From Aliiglaciecola sp. 3_MG-2023 (lineage in GTDB: Bacteria > Pseudomonadota > Gammaproteobacteria > Enterobacterales > Alteromonadaceae), in NCBI RefSeq assembly GCF_030548205.1, contig NZ_JAUORV010000002.1, forward strand, positions 310,001 to 374,000: a DNA stretch of 64,000 nucleotides, written 5' to 3'. Positions 8,730 to 20,764 of the stretch are shown here, one piece after another. Within the stretch, counting starts at the first letter, position 1; each line of letters opens with the position of its first letter. The notes beneath the pieces are model-generated. The model ran no database searches, was not told the DNA's origin, and worked only from the letters and a program-made list of their open reading frames with translations. The translations under genes and the position numbers were made by a program.

Positions 8730-10277
8730 ATGAATAGGATTGACTTCCCCATGACGGTTAAAATGAAAGAACGCTCACTAGAAGATATAATTCTTTTAGC
8801 TATTACCGGATCCGCAACATTAATCTTATTTCCATTTTTTATTTTGAGTTTGCAAAGTGACGATGAGGCGCACATTTTGGTGGACCTTGTTGCGGTTAGT
8901 GGAATTTTCATAATATTTCTTGGGGTGTGGTTTACCAGTAAAATTAAATTATTTAGCGGACTGTTTGCCATAGTTGCGCAAGTCACCATCATATTAGGCA
9001 TTCATTTCAAAGGCGTTGGGTTAATTTACTGGGTTTTCCCCATCATCATTGCAAGCTTTTATTTATTACCGACCCTAGTTGCATGCTTATTCAACCTCCT
9101 GTTAATCAGTATAATTTGCCTGCTTACATATGAACAATTTGACAGTTTTACCTTACCTCGCATTATCGCTGCGTTTATCGTAACCAATGCTTTTTCGTTA
9201 ATATTCTCGGTTTTTATGCAGAACAAAAACCGACAATTACTAGCAAAGGACAAAATTAACCAACTGAACAATACTATCTTAGAGTTGATCGTCAAATCGA
9301 ATAACCTGTCTAAAGTATTGCCTGCCATCACCCAAGGTATTGAGAACGAGATCCCAGAAGCAATGTGTGGCATTTTATTAATCGATGAAAAAGGCAAAAC
9401 GTTAATATTGGGAGCAGGGCCAAAGCTCCCCGCTTTTTATAATGACGGCATAGATGGTTCACCAATAGGCCTTGGAATGGGGCCTTGCAGTGAAGCGGCT
9501 TATACAGGTAAACGAGTGATGGTGTCTGATGTATCATCACAAGCCAATAAGTGGGCAAAATTGGCAATAAAAGCGGGGTTAGCCTCCTGCTGGTCCGAAC
9601 CAATCATAGGTAATCAAGGAAATCTACTTGGTACTTTGTGCATATATTACCGCAAAGCTACCTCCCTAAAAAATTCAGACTTTAAGCTCATTGAGCAATT
9701 TGTGAATCTTGCTCGTATCGCAATAGAGCGGCAAAAAACGGATCAAATCATATGGCAACAAGCCCACTATGACAGCTTAACCAATTTACCCAATCGTAAT
9801 TTATTGCACGAACATTTAGCTTCGTCTATCGCCAATGCCAAACGGGATAACAAACAACTTGCTATCGCTATGTTAGATCTAGATAACTTTAAAAACGTAA
9901 ACGATACCTTAGGTCATGAAGCCGGAGACACAGTACTGATTGAGTGTGCCAAACGTATAACAAGCTGTATTCGAAATAATGACATTGCCGCTCGCTTAGG
10001 TGGAGATGAATTTATTGTGGTGTTTATCGGCACTTCATTACCTAAAGATGTTGAACAGGTTGCTAAAAAACTATCAGAAACTCTAGCTCAACCATACCAG
10101 CTCAAAGGACAAGAAGTTTTTTGTACCGCCAGTATCGGAATTGCCTTGTTTCCTAAAGATGCACAGAGTGTTGACGCCCTTTTCAGAAATGCTGATCAAG
10201 CTATGTATACCGCTAAAACTCAAGGCCGCAATGCAATTCACTACTTCAATACAGACATGGAAGCAGTTAAAAACTGA
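8730..10277 (+). CDS. Membrane GAF-GGDEF diguanylate cyclase
   Basis: This 515-residue protein is predicted to make cyclic di-GMP from two GTP. Residues ~18-165 contain about six membrane helices, residues ~195-345 fit a GAF sensory domain (CGILLIDEKGK, GMGPCSEAAY), and residues ~350-505 form the GGDEF domain (YDSLTNLPNR, LDLDNFKNVND, RLGGDEF). The active-site GGDEF motif is intact. There is no EAL domain. The signal sensed is unknown. ATG 8730 is used, but the ribosome binding site is weak, and ATGs at 8751 and 8763 are alternatives. The gene is convergent with, and only 13 bases from, the hydrolase gene downstream. Confidence 0.9.
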   Translation: MNRIDFPMTVKMKERSLEDIILLAITGSATLILFPFFILSLQSDDEAHILVDLVAVSGIFIIFLGVWFTSKIKLFSGLFAIVAQVTIILGIHFKGVGLIYWVFPIIIASFYLLPTLVACLFNLLLISIICLLTYEQFDSFTLPRIIAAFIVTNAFSLIFSVFMQNKNRQLLAKDKINQLNNTILELIVKSNNLSKVLPAITQGIENEIPEAMCGILLIDEKGKTLILGAGPKLPAFYNDGIDGSPIGLGMGPCSEAAYTGKRVMVSDVSSQANKWAKLAIKAGLASCWSEPIIGNQGNLLGTLCIYYRKATSLKNSDFKLIEQFVNLARIAIERQKTDQIIWQQAHYDSLTNLPNRNLLHEHLASSIANAKRDNKQLAIAMLDLDNFKNVNDTLGHEAGDTVLIECAKRITSCIRNNDIAARLGGDEFIVVFIGTSLPKDVEQVAKKLSETLAQPYQLKGQEVFCTASIGIALFPKDAQSVDALFRNADQAMYTAKTQGRNAIHYFNTDMEAVKN

Positions 10278-10290
10278 GTTGGTACCAATC

Positions 10291-11691
10291 TTACCAATCC
10301 ACCAGCCCTAAGCTTTCACGCAATTTTAAAATGTGATCTGGGGCGCCTTCTCGGTCGAAGTTGTCGTGCCAACGCCAGTAGTTAGTGTGGGTGAATAAAC
10401 GGGGATATCTTTTAGGATACGCGGCTTCTACATCAATATCTAAAATCGGCGAGTCTGGTTGTTCTTCAGACACTAAGTCTTTTGAAATTTGCGGGTTAGC
10501 AAAAGCTCTACTCACAGGACCAGAAATTAAATCACCATAGAAAATATTAAAGGGTTTAGAGTAGATATTGGTCCATCGTACTAAACTAAAGACGGCGCCA
10601 TGATGCAAAAATTTATTATCGGCTGTTTGATAATAATAGTGTTCGTTCTCTTTCACTGGAGGCGATGTTGGGTATTCTCGGTCTAACTTTCTATCCACGA
10701 AATCCATCTTATTCTCAAACAGTAGAAAATCTGCATAGGTCAATGGACTGCCAATAGTGACCAAATCAGATACTAGCCACTGGGAGGTTTCGCCATTTTC
10801 ACTGTGCGCTTCAGTGTCGAGTTTTAACTGCTTGAATAGTTGACGTTGTAGTTTACGGTATTCCTCCCCTCTAGGTAGATGGTCTATATCTTCCATCGCA
10901 TGAATCAACTCTAATGCATCACCGGACAGTGGTAAGGATTCACCAGCAGCATTTTTGAATTTGTTCTTACGTGCCCAATATTGGGTTAAAACATCGTAAG
11001 CAATAATTGACCCTAAGCTATGACCAACCAGTACAATGCGATCGTACTTTCCAGTTTTAGCAATACTTTCCAGTAATTTAACGCCACCATCTCTAATCTC
11101 TTTCCTGACTTTAATATTCGATGGTGTAGCGGTAATGTATCTGGCTACATCACCTAAATAGCTGACGATTTTAGCCACGGCGATGCCCAAGATAAAGAGT
11201 AAAACGGGGCTAATATAGTTCTCGTAAATTTTATGCAGACTTGTCCCTCCTTGCTCAGCATCTGCAGGCTCGAAAAAATTGATGGTGATTAAAATAACAC
11301 CTATGGTAATGATTAAGGCCCACAATAAATAGATCATTGGTTTCAATGCAGAAGGATAATCACTTGGTTTGCGACTTAATACGGAAAACACCCACCCGCG
11401 AAGATGTTCGAGTGTGGTTCCAACCGTATGATGGGCCCAGTAATATTCAAAAAAGTCCACTCGCGATGTAGTGCCTTTGTCGGGGTTATTTTTGATAGTC
11501 GCGTAATCAGTGGTCAGCCGGCGATGTTCGAACGAACCAGATACTTCACTGGGCTTATTCCAAAATCGAGTATTTTCTAAATTGGTATCTTTCACCCAAA
11601 CTGACTTTACGAATTCTCTCACCGTTTCCATTGGCCGCTGTTCGCCAATACCATGCACTAACACTACCGCTTGTTTTTTTGTTGTCGACAT
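10291..11691 (-). CDS. Membrane-associated alpha/beta hydrolase-like protein
   Basis: This 466-residue protein has an N-terminal oxyanion-type motif (VVLVHGIGEQRP) and the nucleophile elbow VGHSLGS, the hallmarks of a lipase-like alpha/beta hydrolase. Between them, residues ~125-150 and ~165-190 are two hydrophobic helices, which would insert the protein into the inner membrane and split the hydrolase fold. The substrate is unknown; esters or lipids are the usual targets of this fold. ATG 11691 is preceded by GGAGGG. The in-frame TTG one codon earlier is less likely. It appears to be a single-gene unit. Confidence 0.7.
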   Translation of the reverse strand: MSTTKKQAVVLVHGIGEQRPMETVREFVKSVWVKDTNLENTRFWNKPSEVSGSFEHRRLTTDYATIKNNPDKGTTSRVDFFEYYWAHHTVGTTLEHLRGWVFSVLSRKPSDYPSALKPMIYLLWALIITIGVILITINFFEPADAEQGGTSLHKIYENYISPVLLFILGIAVAKIVSYLGDVARYITATPSNIKVRKEIRDGGVKLLESIAKTGKYDRIVLVGHSLGSIIAYDVLTQYWARKNKFKNAAGESLPLSGDALELIHAMEDIDHLPRGEEYRKLQRQLFKQLKLDTEAHSENGETSQWLVSDLVTIGSPLTYADFLLFENKMDFVDRKLDREYPTSPPVKENEHYYYQTADNKFLHHGAVFSLVRWTNIYSKPFNIFYGDLISGPVSRAFANPQISKDLVSEEQPDSPILDIDVEAAYPKRYPRLFTHTNYWRWHDNFDREGAPDHILKLRESLGLVDW

Positions 11692-11942
11692 CAAGATTCC
11701 CTCCCTTTTCTAACAACAGTATAAACTTTGAGCGATTTTTCGCTAACTAATATTTAAACTTTACACCAATTTCATTTTTCTAGGTGGCTACAGATACTGA
11801 TGATAGTCAATAATCGAAGAAAATTGCTTTCAATTTAAGATTAAACAGGTAAATCAGTCATTCCCTTCCTTAGTTACATATTGCAAGCGCTGTGGGATAA
11901 TACGACTTCGTGCACCCCTGAACCTCATCTAAAATAATTTGA

Positions 11943-13346
11943 TTGATAGTGTACATACCCTTTACCTGTATCAACCTTAGGGATTTGACGCGTTTTGAAA
12001 AAGATAACCCATTGATAAACTCCAATTCTCATATTAAAAAAAATATGGCACTTGCGTGGCCACTGGCTTTTAATGCCTTGTTGGTCCAATCCATGCTGAT
12101 GATCGATACTTTATTAGTTGCACCTTTAGGTGAACTGCCGGTCGCCGCAATGGGAATTGCAACGACTATTGTTGCCTTTGTGCTGGGAATTGAAATCGCC
12201 ATAGGTAATGGTATTCAACTTCTTGTTGGTCGAGCATTTGGCTCTAAGAGCCAAGCCGAACTAGCTATTGCATATTGGTCAGGACTCATTATCAATCTAT
12301 CCACCGCATTGGTTTTTATGCTGGTTCTTACTTTTTTTAGTTCACAATTAGTTGGGAGTATTACTGATAATCCCGAACTGGCCAAACTAACCGAATCCTA
12401 TATTTCAATAACAAAATACATCGTTTTAATCACCGCCTATACACAAGTCTGTACTGCATTTTGTAATGGTATAGGCAATACAAAGGTTCCTCTTAAAGGG
12501 TTTTTGATCGAGTTACCTATCAACGCCCTTTTAAGTTACTTCCTAATAAATGGCGTCGCAAGTTATGGAGGAATGGGTCTAGAAGGGGCAGCCTGGGGGA
12601 GTTTAGTATCCGTATTTTTAAGAGCAGGATTTCTGTTTTTAGCGCTTAAATTCAATAATAAAGTGGATATTACCTATCCTGCGAATAGACCTTTGTTCAG
12701 CGAAATTCGCCCTCAATTTGCAGAGATATACCCAATTGCCGCAAACTTTTTTGTCCTTTTTATCGGCGCTACGGTTTATCAATTATTATTTGCTCAGTTG
12801 GATCTATTCGCATTTGTCGCCATTACCCTTATCTTTCCTTGGATACGCGCTGGCACACAGTTTCCAAACGCATGGGCGCAAGCATCCGCAATCAGTATCA
12901 GTCAGGCTTTAGGTCAAATAGGCAAACAAGAACTGAACGCTTTCATTTCTAGATGTATAAAAATAGGCATGGTCATTTCAATTTTTATCGCTTTGCTATT
13001 TTTAATCCTTAGTCAAAATATCCAATTTATTTATCCGGATATTGAAGTTGAAGTTCACCAGGCGCTCATAGTCATAGCGCCGTTATACGCCATTCTTCCA
13101 ATTATCAGAGCTTATAATACTGTTAGCGGAAATATTCTTCGTGCCCTGGGAAATAGCAATCTTGTGCTTAAAATTCACTTTATCACTCAATGGGCGATTT
13201 CGTTGCCAATATGCGCACTGTTGATTTTGTACTTTGAGGTTTCAATATTTTGGGCTTTTGCAATGATCCCGTTAGAGGAGCTCCTTAAAGTGATTCCGTT
13301 TCATCGTTACAAAGAGTTTTATGTAAAGCGCTTAATTGCTCCATAA
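11943..13346 (+). CDS. MATE-family multidrug/metabolite exporter
   Basis: This is a 467-codon frame with about twelve hydrophobic helices in the MATE pattern, two homologous halves each starting with a WPLAFN-like or PIAANFF-like segment. MATE proteins export cationic drugs or metabolites using Na+ or H+ gradients. The start is uncertain. The longest frame begins with TTG 11943, GTG 11949 and TTG 12012 follow, and the first ATG is 12045, immediately before helix 1. None has a convincing Shine-Dalgarno. A start at 11949-12045 would give the usual short N-terminus. It ends at the shared terminator 13344-13370. Confidence 0.85.
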   Translation: MIVYIPFTCINLRDLTRFEKDNPLINSNSHIKKNMALAWPLAFNALLVQSMLMIDTLLVAPLGELPVAAMGIATTIVAFVLGIEIAIGNGIQLLVGRAFGSKSQAELAIAYWSGLIINLSTALVFMLVLTFFSSQLVGSITDNPELAKLTESYISITKYIVLITAYTQVCTAFCNGIGNTKVPLKGFLIELPINALLSYFLINGVASYGGMGLEGAAWGSLVSVFLRAGFLFLALKFNNKVDITYPANRPLFSEIRPQFAEIYPIAANFFVLFIGATVYQLLFAQLDLFAFVAITLIFPWIRAGTQFPNAWAQASAISISQALGQIGKQELNAFISRCIKIGMVISIFIALLFLILSQNIQFIYPDIEVEVHQALIVIAPLYAILPIIRAYNTVSGNILRALGNSNLVLKIHFITQWAISLPICALLILYFEVSIFWAFAMIPLEELLKVIPFHRYKEFYVKRLIAP

Positions 13347-13370
13347 AAAAAGCGCCAAAGGCGCTTTTTG
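13344..13370. terminator. Bidirectional terminator between MATE and BON genes
   Basis: AAAAAGCGCC and GGCGCTTTTT pair across a 3-base loop, with A and T runs on the two sides, so it can serve both convergent genes. Confidence 0.85.
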
Positions 13371-13398
13371 ATTATGAAATTATTAAGTTTCGCTGCTG

Positions 13399-13959
13399 TT
13401 ATTTACCAATAGTAAGGTTTGAAACAACATTTTTTACATCATCAGTATTTTCCGCGATGGTAACCGCTAACTCACGCTCAGCATTTGAATCTAACTCTCC
13501 GGTGAGCGTCACAATACCGTCTTCAACTTCTACTTCGATATCAGTACCGCTAACTTCTGACTCAAAGAGTAATCGCGTTTTGACGACTGACTCGACTTTA
13601 GAGTCTTTTAGTGTCTGCATGATTTGCGCAGTATCAGAGTCTTCTGAGTTTTCATTATCTGTGATAACGGTTAGTTGATTATCGACGTCTTCTACGCCAT
13701 CTAGGGATATCATCAACTCTTCTGCTAATGCTTTATCTACTTCGGTATCGACTTTGCCGGTTAAAACAATAACGCCATCATTTACGTCTGTATTAATATC
13801 GAAAGAATCTAGATTGCCATTAAACAATAAAGTGGTTTCAGCTTTACCATCAATCCATGCATCTTTTGCGTTATCTGACCAGTCGTTTTCTGCGTTAGCA
13901 CTCATTGAAGCAGTTGATAAAGCAGCGGCTATAATTAGTGAACAAGTAGTACGTTTCAT
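13399..13959 (-). CDS. Periplasmic BON-domain protein (OsmY-like)
   Basis: This 186-residue exported protein has a signal peptide at residues 1-23 (ending SMSANA) and two BON domains (about residues 35-100 and 120-185). Each contains the typical DGxVxLTGxVD motif (DGVIVLTGKVD, DGIVTLTGELD). BON domains bind phospholipid surfaces, and OsmY-type proteins protect the envelope under osmotic stress. The ATG at 13959 is chosen because AGGAG lies just upstream and a signal peptide follows directly. A longer frame to 14001 would hide that signal. It belongs to a run of minus-strand envelope or stress-type genes reaching to 16444. Confidence 0.85.
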   Translation of the reverse strand: MKRTTCSLIIAAALSTASMSANAENDWSDNAKDAWIDGKAETTLLFNGNLDSFDINTDVNDGVIVLTGKVDTEVDKALAEELMISLDGVEDVDNQLTVITDNENSEDSDTAQIMQTLKDSKVESVVKTRLLFESEVSGTDIEVEVEDGIVTLTGELDSNAERELAVTIAENTDDVKNVVSNLTIGK

Positions 13960-14353
13960 ATCAGTCTCTCCTTTTTGTTTAGACACATTTAACAATGCCA
14001 ATTCAATGCCAACTCGTAACTCACTGTTTTTATTATAATATTTTATTTATAACCTACTATTCCCAACTAATCCTATGTAGATTCGAAATACTGAAATGTA
14101 ATTTCTACAGCATGAAAAATAACAATAGTTAACCGTTAACAGCTGTTAAACCTGGTGGGTCCCCGGACAAAGTTAACTTTCAATGATAGTTAATAAGCTT
14201 ATTGGCAAAGGAAATTGAGATGGTTGAAGTTGCAAGATTGGAGACTGAAATCAGGAGCTGATGACAGTCAATATACTGTTATGGATGCATATCGGGGTCA
14301 GCCAATCTGTCTAGTGACCGTTTATGACAGTCGAACTGCTAGCTATTCAAACG
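13960..14353. other. Intergenic region upstream of BON gene
   Basis: This 394-base AT-rich gap has the ribosome binding site of the BON gene at one end and the stop of DUF2254 at the other. It contains short palindromic GTTAAC-type sequence near 14126-14150. No credible gene, terminator or RNA structure was found. Confidence 0.5.
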
Positions 14354-15676
14354 TCATGATTGAAAAGGTTTGGTTTTAAGCTGGTTTTTAACTTTAAGCG
14401 CGCTTTGAATGAAATCCTCAGTATCCTTATCAGTGTATTGAACATGTAGTTTTCCTTGTTCAATAGCCTGTAATTGTCGGTGGATAACTAAGTAAATGTC
14501 CGATTTATCAGTTATCGATGCAATCCGGAATAAACTTTCGAGTAGACGAATACTTACCGCCACAGAGCTAACAGAGTATTGTCGAATCTGATCAAACGCA
14601 GAATTTGCTAAGCCTTCAAAATCATAGGGATTGCGGGACAATCTTAAAATACCATGTTGATCATAATATTTTCCTGAATGTAAATCCTGCTGTGCGATGT
14701 TACAAAGCACCATACATAACTTATCTATGCAGGTAATCGCCGTATAAGGATCGTTAACCCCCGGAGACAAGGCACGCACAGCAATTTCTACCATTTGATG
14801 AATAGCGTATTCTGGATCTTGAATCGGTGTTCGATTGCTGCCGATAACACAACATTGATTAATTACCTTAGTTAGGGAGTCCTCAATGGGTTTTAAACTA
14901 TTCAAAGTCGCCAGCTTTGCATCTTTATTTATTAGGTGTCCCGGACGCCAATGAAATTCAATAAAGAGATCATGTTCGCTGGCAATATCCAGTAATTTAT
15001 CATTACTCAAAAGCTGCAAATAACCGCTTTGTTCAGCATAGATGGTTAAAGTATAAGAAAAATTTCGCCTTGTTTCGGCACTCAAATTAGTGCTCAGTTC
15101 ATCGCATAATAAGGGTTCGATGGCGTGGTTAATTTCGTCGCAGAGTTCTTTAATGACATTATCTGCTTGAATTGAACGTGAAACGTGGTGAATAAAATAG
15201 ATAAGAACTATCACACTAAAAAGGGTAGCTAAAAGACACCAGATAATAGCTAAGCCCATTTTGATACCCTGATTGGAGTCCAGGCTCATGGAATAAATCA
15301 GTACTACACAGTAGGAAAATATTGATATAAAGGTGCCCAATACGACTTGAGTTCCTCTGTCATCCATAAAATTACGAATTAAACGGGGGCCGAATTGAGA
15401 GGAGGCTAACGTTAAGGTCACGATTGTGATGGAAAAAGCGATGCTAGTTACCGTGATCATTGAAGCGGCTATAGTATTAAGTAAAGAAAGTAGCGTGCTT
15501 TGTTCTGTTTCATATAAAAAAGGTAACCAATCGAGTTTTCCCCAAGCTTGAGCGTGATCAATCCAAACCATTAACCAAGCAGAAGAAATGGAGGTCACAA
15601 CCATTAACAGTGGAACAAACCAGAAACTAGTCTTTATGGAGTCAAAAAGCTTATCTAGACTGGCTAGGTTGATCAT
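14354..15676 (-). CDS. DUF2254 membrane protein
   Basis: This 440-residue protein has four N-terminal membrane helices (about residues 18-38, 62-88, 108-130 and 138-160) and a large cytoplasmic C-terminal part. The stretch SSQFGPRLIRNFMDDRGTQ and the segment ALSPGVNDPYTA are signatures of the DUF2254 family, whose function is unknown. The start is supported by AGGAG 7 bases upstream. It lies between the BON gene and a cluster of very small membrane or lipoprotein genes. Confidence 0.85.
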   Translation of the reverse strand: MINLASLDKLFDSIKTSFWFVPLLMVVTSISSAWLMVWIDHAQAWGKLDWLPFLYETEQSTLLSLLNTIAASMITVTSIAFSITIVTLTLASSQFGPRLIRNFMDDRGTQVVLGTFISIFSYCVVLIYSMSLDSNQGIKMGLAIIWCLLATLFSVIVLIYFIHHVSRSIQADNVIKELCDEINHAIEPLLCDELSTNLSAETRRNFSYTLTIYAEQSGYLQLLSNDKLLDIASEHDLFIEFHWRPGHLINKDAKLATLNSLKPIEDSLTKVINQCCVIGSNRTPIQDPEYAIHQMVEIAVRALSPGVNDPYTAITCIDKLCMVLCNIAQQDLHSGKYYDQHGILRLSRNPYDFEGLANSAFDQIRQYSVSSVAVSIRLLESLFRIASITDKSDIYLVIHRQLQAIEQGKLHVQYTDKDTEDFIQSALKVKNQLKTKPFQS

Positions 15677-15760
15677 TCACAGCTCCTTTAAAAGCCAATT
15701 CCACTGAATTGGTGAAGGTCAGCCTTTCCTTAAAACAGCAAGGAAGGCTTATAAGTCGAT

Positions 15761-15934
15761 TTATTTTTTAGAATTTTTCTTGGCAAACAGTAGCATGCTA
15801 ATGACTAGTATAATCATAAATAAGCCAAAAGAAGCTAAGAAGGTGTAAATCGGGCTGCCACCAGAAAGTCCTGTGGATGTTACAAAAAAGCCTACACTAA
15901 TAACTAATGCGATAATAATTAATTTAATGTCCAT
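15761..15934 (-). CDS. 57-residue two-helix membrane peptide
   Basis: This short gene was found by translating the minus strand. It gives MDIKLIIIALVISVGF, then a polar turn (TGLSGGSPIY), then a second hydrophobic helix (FLASFGLFMIILVISMLLF), and ends in a basic tail (AKKNSKK). The ATG is preceded by GAGGTGA. Two helices joined by a short Gly/Ser loop make a hairpin membrane protein. The family is not recognised. It sits downstream of a lipoprotein gene and its terminator, and upstream of DUF2254. Confidence 0.7.
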   Translation of the reverse strand: MDIKLIIIALVISVGFFVTSTGLSGGSPIYTFLASFGLFMIILVISMLLFAKKNSKK

Positions 15935-15954
15935 AAATCACCTCATCTAAAAAT

Positions 15955-15980
15955 ACAAAAGGGCTCTAAGAGCCCTTTCA
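15955..15980 (-). terminator. Terminator of small lipoprotein gene
   Basis: The hairpin AAAGGGCTC-TAA-GAGCCCTTT is followed on the minus strand by a T-rich tail. It lies directly after the 64-residue lipoprotein gene. Confidence 0.8.
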
Positions 15981-16012
15981 GTTTGCTTGATAAGCCGTTA
16001 ATCTTTTAAAAA

Positions 16013-16207
16013 TTAACAGTCTTTATCTTCGGCATTTGCGCCTTCTTTTACATCTTCACAAGCATCTTCAAGAGCATTACCTGCATCGGTAACCATTTCG
16101 TCAACACTTTCACCAGCCTCTTCTGCAGGTCCTTGCTCACAAGCTGCAATAGCAAATACTGAACCGGCAATGAATAGTGCTTTAAGAGTAAGTTTAAAAT
16201 TTGTCAT
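16013..16207 (-). CDS. Small acidic lipoprotein
   Basis: This 64-residue product has a lipoprotein signal peptide (residues 1-22) ending in the lipobox IAAC, so Cys23 would be lipidated. The mature part is very acidic and contains two further cysteines, one at ACEDVKE and one at the C-terminus, which could form a disulfide. No function is known; it is reminiscent in size of entericidin-type lipoproteins but the sequence is different. The ATG is preceded by CGGAGA. It is followed by a strong terminator. Confidence 0.75.
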   Translation of the reverse strand: MTNFKLTLKALFIAGSVFAIAACEQGPAEEAGESVDEMVTDAGNALEDACEDVKEGANAEDKDC

Positions 16208-16267
16208 GTGTTTCTCCGTTTATTTAATGTTTTTATAAATTGATTTGCATGGTTTTAATAAAGGTCG

Positions 16268-16444
16268 CTAAACTTTCGGACCTTTACCGCGTAGTGCATT
16301 CGCGATAAGGGAAATCACAAGTAAAACTACGAATACAAAAAATATGATTTTAGCGATACCAGCTGCAGTTCCAGCAATTCCACCAAAACCAAATACAGCT
16401 GCGATAATTGCGATAACTAAAAATGTTAGTGCCCAGCTCAACAT
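16268..16444 (-). CDS. DUF1328-family small membrane protein
   Basis: This 58-residue gene was read directly from the minus strand. It has two hydrophobic helices flanking [14 protein letters not shown] and ends in a short LRGKGPKV tail. This is the standard appearance of DUF1328 (YtjA-like) proteins, which are widespread small inner-membrane proteins of unknown role, often made in stress or stationary phase. AGGAG stands 7 bases before the ATG. Confidence 0.85.
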   Translation of the reverse strand: MLSWALTFLVIAIIAAVFGFGGIAGTAAGIAKIIFFVFVVLLVISLIANALRGKGPKV

Positions 16445-16840
16445 AATATTCTCCTTTTGTTTGTGTTCGATATTTGTAATGCGCTTTACATGCCAACTTA
16501 AAACAAAATTATAACCAATTGAATTTTAACAATAATATTGAAAGTGGGAGCATTTAAACGAATTCCGGATAAGGTTTCATTTGCAAAAAGTACACTGGAT
16601 CTAGAAACTTTTTCACATTTACTGAGTGATTACTCTGGTACGAAAGGACTGAGCTGGTATTTCACTAAAAGGGATAGCTAAAATTCGTTTAGGGCTGTTA
16701 CTTTTTTCACAGCACCCCATCACATTTAGTTCTTATTATAGTTAAACAAGCGATTTAAAAATTAAAGGCTAAAATTGACCAGGGTGGATTAGCACCACTA
16801 AGGAAAAGTGGTGCTGGTAGTAGAGTGGCTTAGCGAATAG
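16445..16840. other. Intergenic region between DUF1328 gene and hemB
   Basis: This 396-base stretch holds a 9-bp inverted repeat close to the hemB stop (16791-16799 with 16807-16815), a possible hemB transcript end. It also holds an unconvincing 45-codon plus-strand frame (16544-16681, GTG start, no ribosome binding site), reported separately as an observation. Confidence 0.5.
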
Positions 16841-19755
<2,915 letters not shown>

Positions 19756-19769
<14 letters not shown>

Positions 19770-20553
19770 AATTTGCGCCTATTGCAAATAAATCCATAGT
19801 ATTTTGCCAACAGCTTTGCTGCAAGTCCTGAAGTTCCTGATTGCGTAAATTCGCAATAAATTCGGCAATATGCGGGATATTTGCAGGTTGATTATTACGT
19901 GATTTTGCTTTTAACGTTTTTGGAAATAAATAGGGTGAATCAGTTTCAAGTAACATTCTATCTGACGGTAACCTTAACACCGCTTCTCTTAACGATTCTC
20001 CGCGCTTGGGATCGCACACCCAACCTGTTATGCCAATATAAAACCCTAATTCTAAATAGGCTTCCATTTGTTCAATGCTTCCCGTAAAACAATGCACCAC
20101 GCCGCCGACTAATCTAGATGAATAAGTTTTTAACAAGCGAAGTTGTTCAGTAAAAGCATCGCGTTCATGCAAATAGACTGGCAGTTGTAACTCACAAGCT
20201 AACTCTAGTTGCTGTTCAAAAATGCGTAATTGTGTTGCCGGGGGAGAGAAATTACGATTGAAATCCAATCCACATTCACCGATTGCAACAATCTTGTTGT
20301 TTGACGCCAATTGGCTTAACTGCTGTATATAGTCAGACGGAGCATCTTTTGCGTTGTGGGGGTGTATTCCCGCGGTGGAAAACAGAGTTTTCGGGAATTG
20401 TTGAGCGATGGAGTGAGCCTCTATGCTTTGCTGAACATCTGTTCCAATTAAGATGATTCCCGTTACGTCTTTACTAACGGCGTGCTCAATAACGTCTGGC
20501 AATGACAAACGCTTGTCAGGTAAATTGATACCAATGTCAAACCAATGTGGCAA
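19756..20553 (-). CDS. tatD: TatD-family metal-dependent DNase
   Basis: TatD proteins are cytoplasmic metal-dependent 3'-5' exonucleases implicated in DNA repair and DNA fragmentation. The 265-residue TIM-barrel product shows DIGINL at the start, AGIHPHNAKD, GECGLDFNRN, HCFTGS and LLETDSPYL, the metal-binding and catalytic motifs of the family. The only start that keeps the N-terminal motif is TTG at 20553 (AAGGA 9-10 bases upstream); no ATG lies nearby. Its position after tatABC matches the E. coli order, although TatD itself is not needed for Tat transport. Confidence 0.93.
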
Positions 20554-20715
20554 ACTACTAATCCTTAGTCAGTATAAAATTACCAATAGATTTACTGGAA
20601 TTTTAGACAGCTTATCAATAGCACCTTTGTTAAAACAATTGCTCAATCCAGTAATCTTGGGTTAGATCCAAGTGAACAAATTTATAAAGGTAAGTTTAAA
20701 TATTTGTAGTGGTGA

Positions 20716-20755
20716 AACCCAAGGTGACTTCCTTTATCCAATAGCCACCTTGGTT
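20716..20755 (-). terminator. Possible terminator or attenuator before tatD
   Basis: CCAAGGTG (20719-20726) pairs with CACCTTGG (20746-20753). Only a short GGGTTT tail follows on the minus strand, so termination would be weak. It lies just after the 175-residue gene. Confidence 0.35.
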
Positions 20756-20764
20756 ATCCTAATA

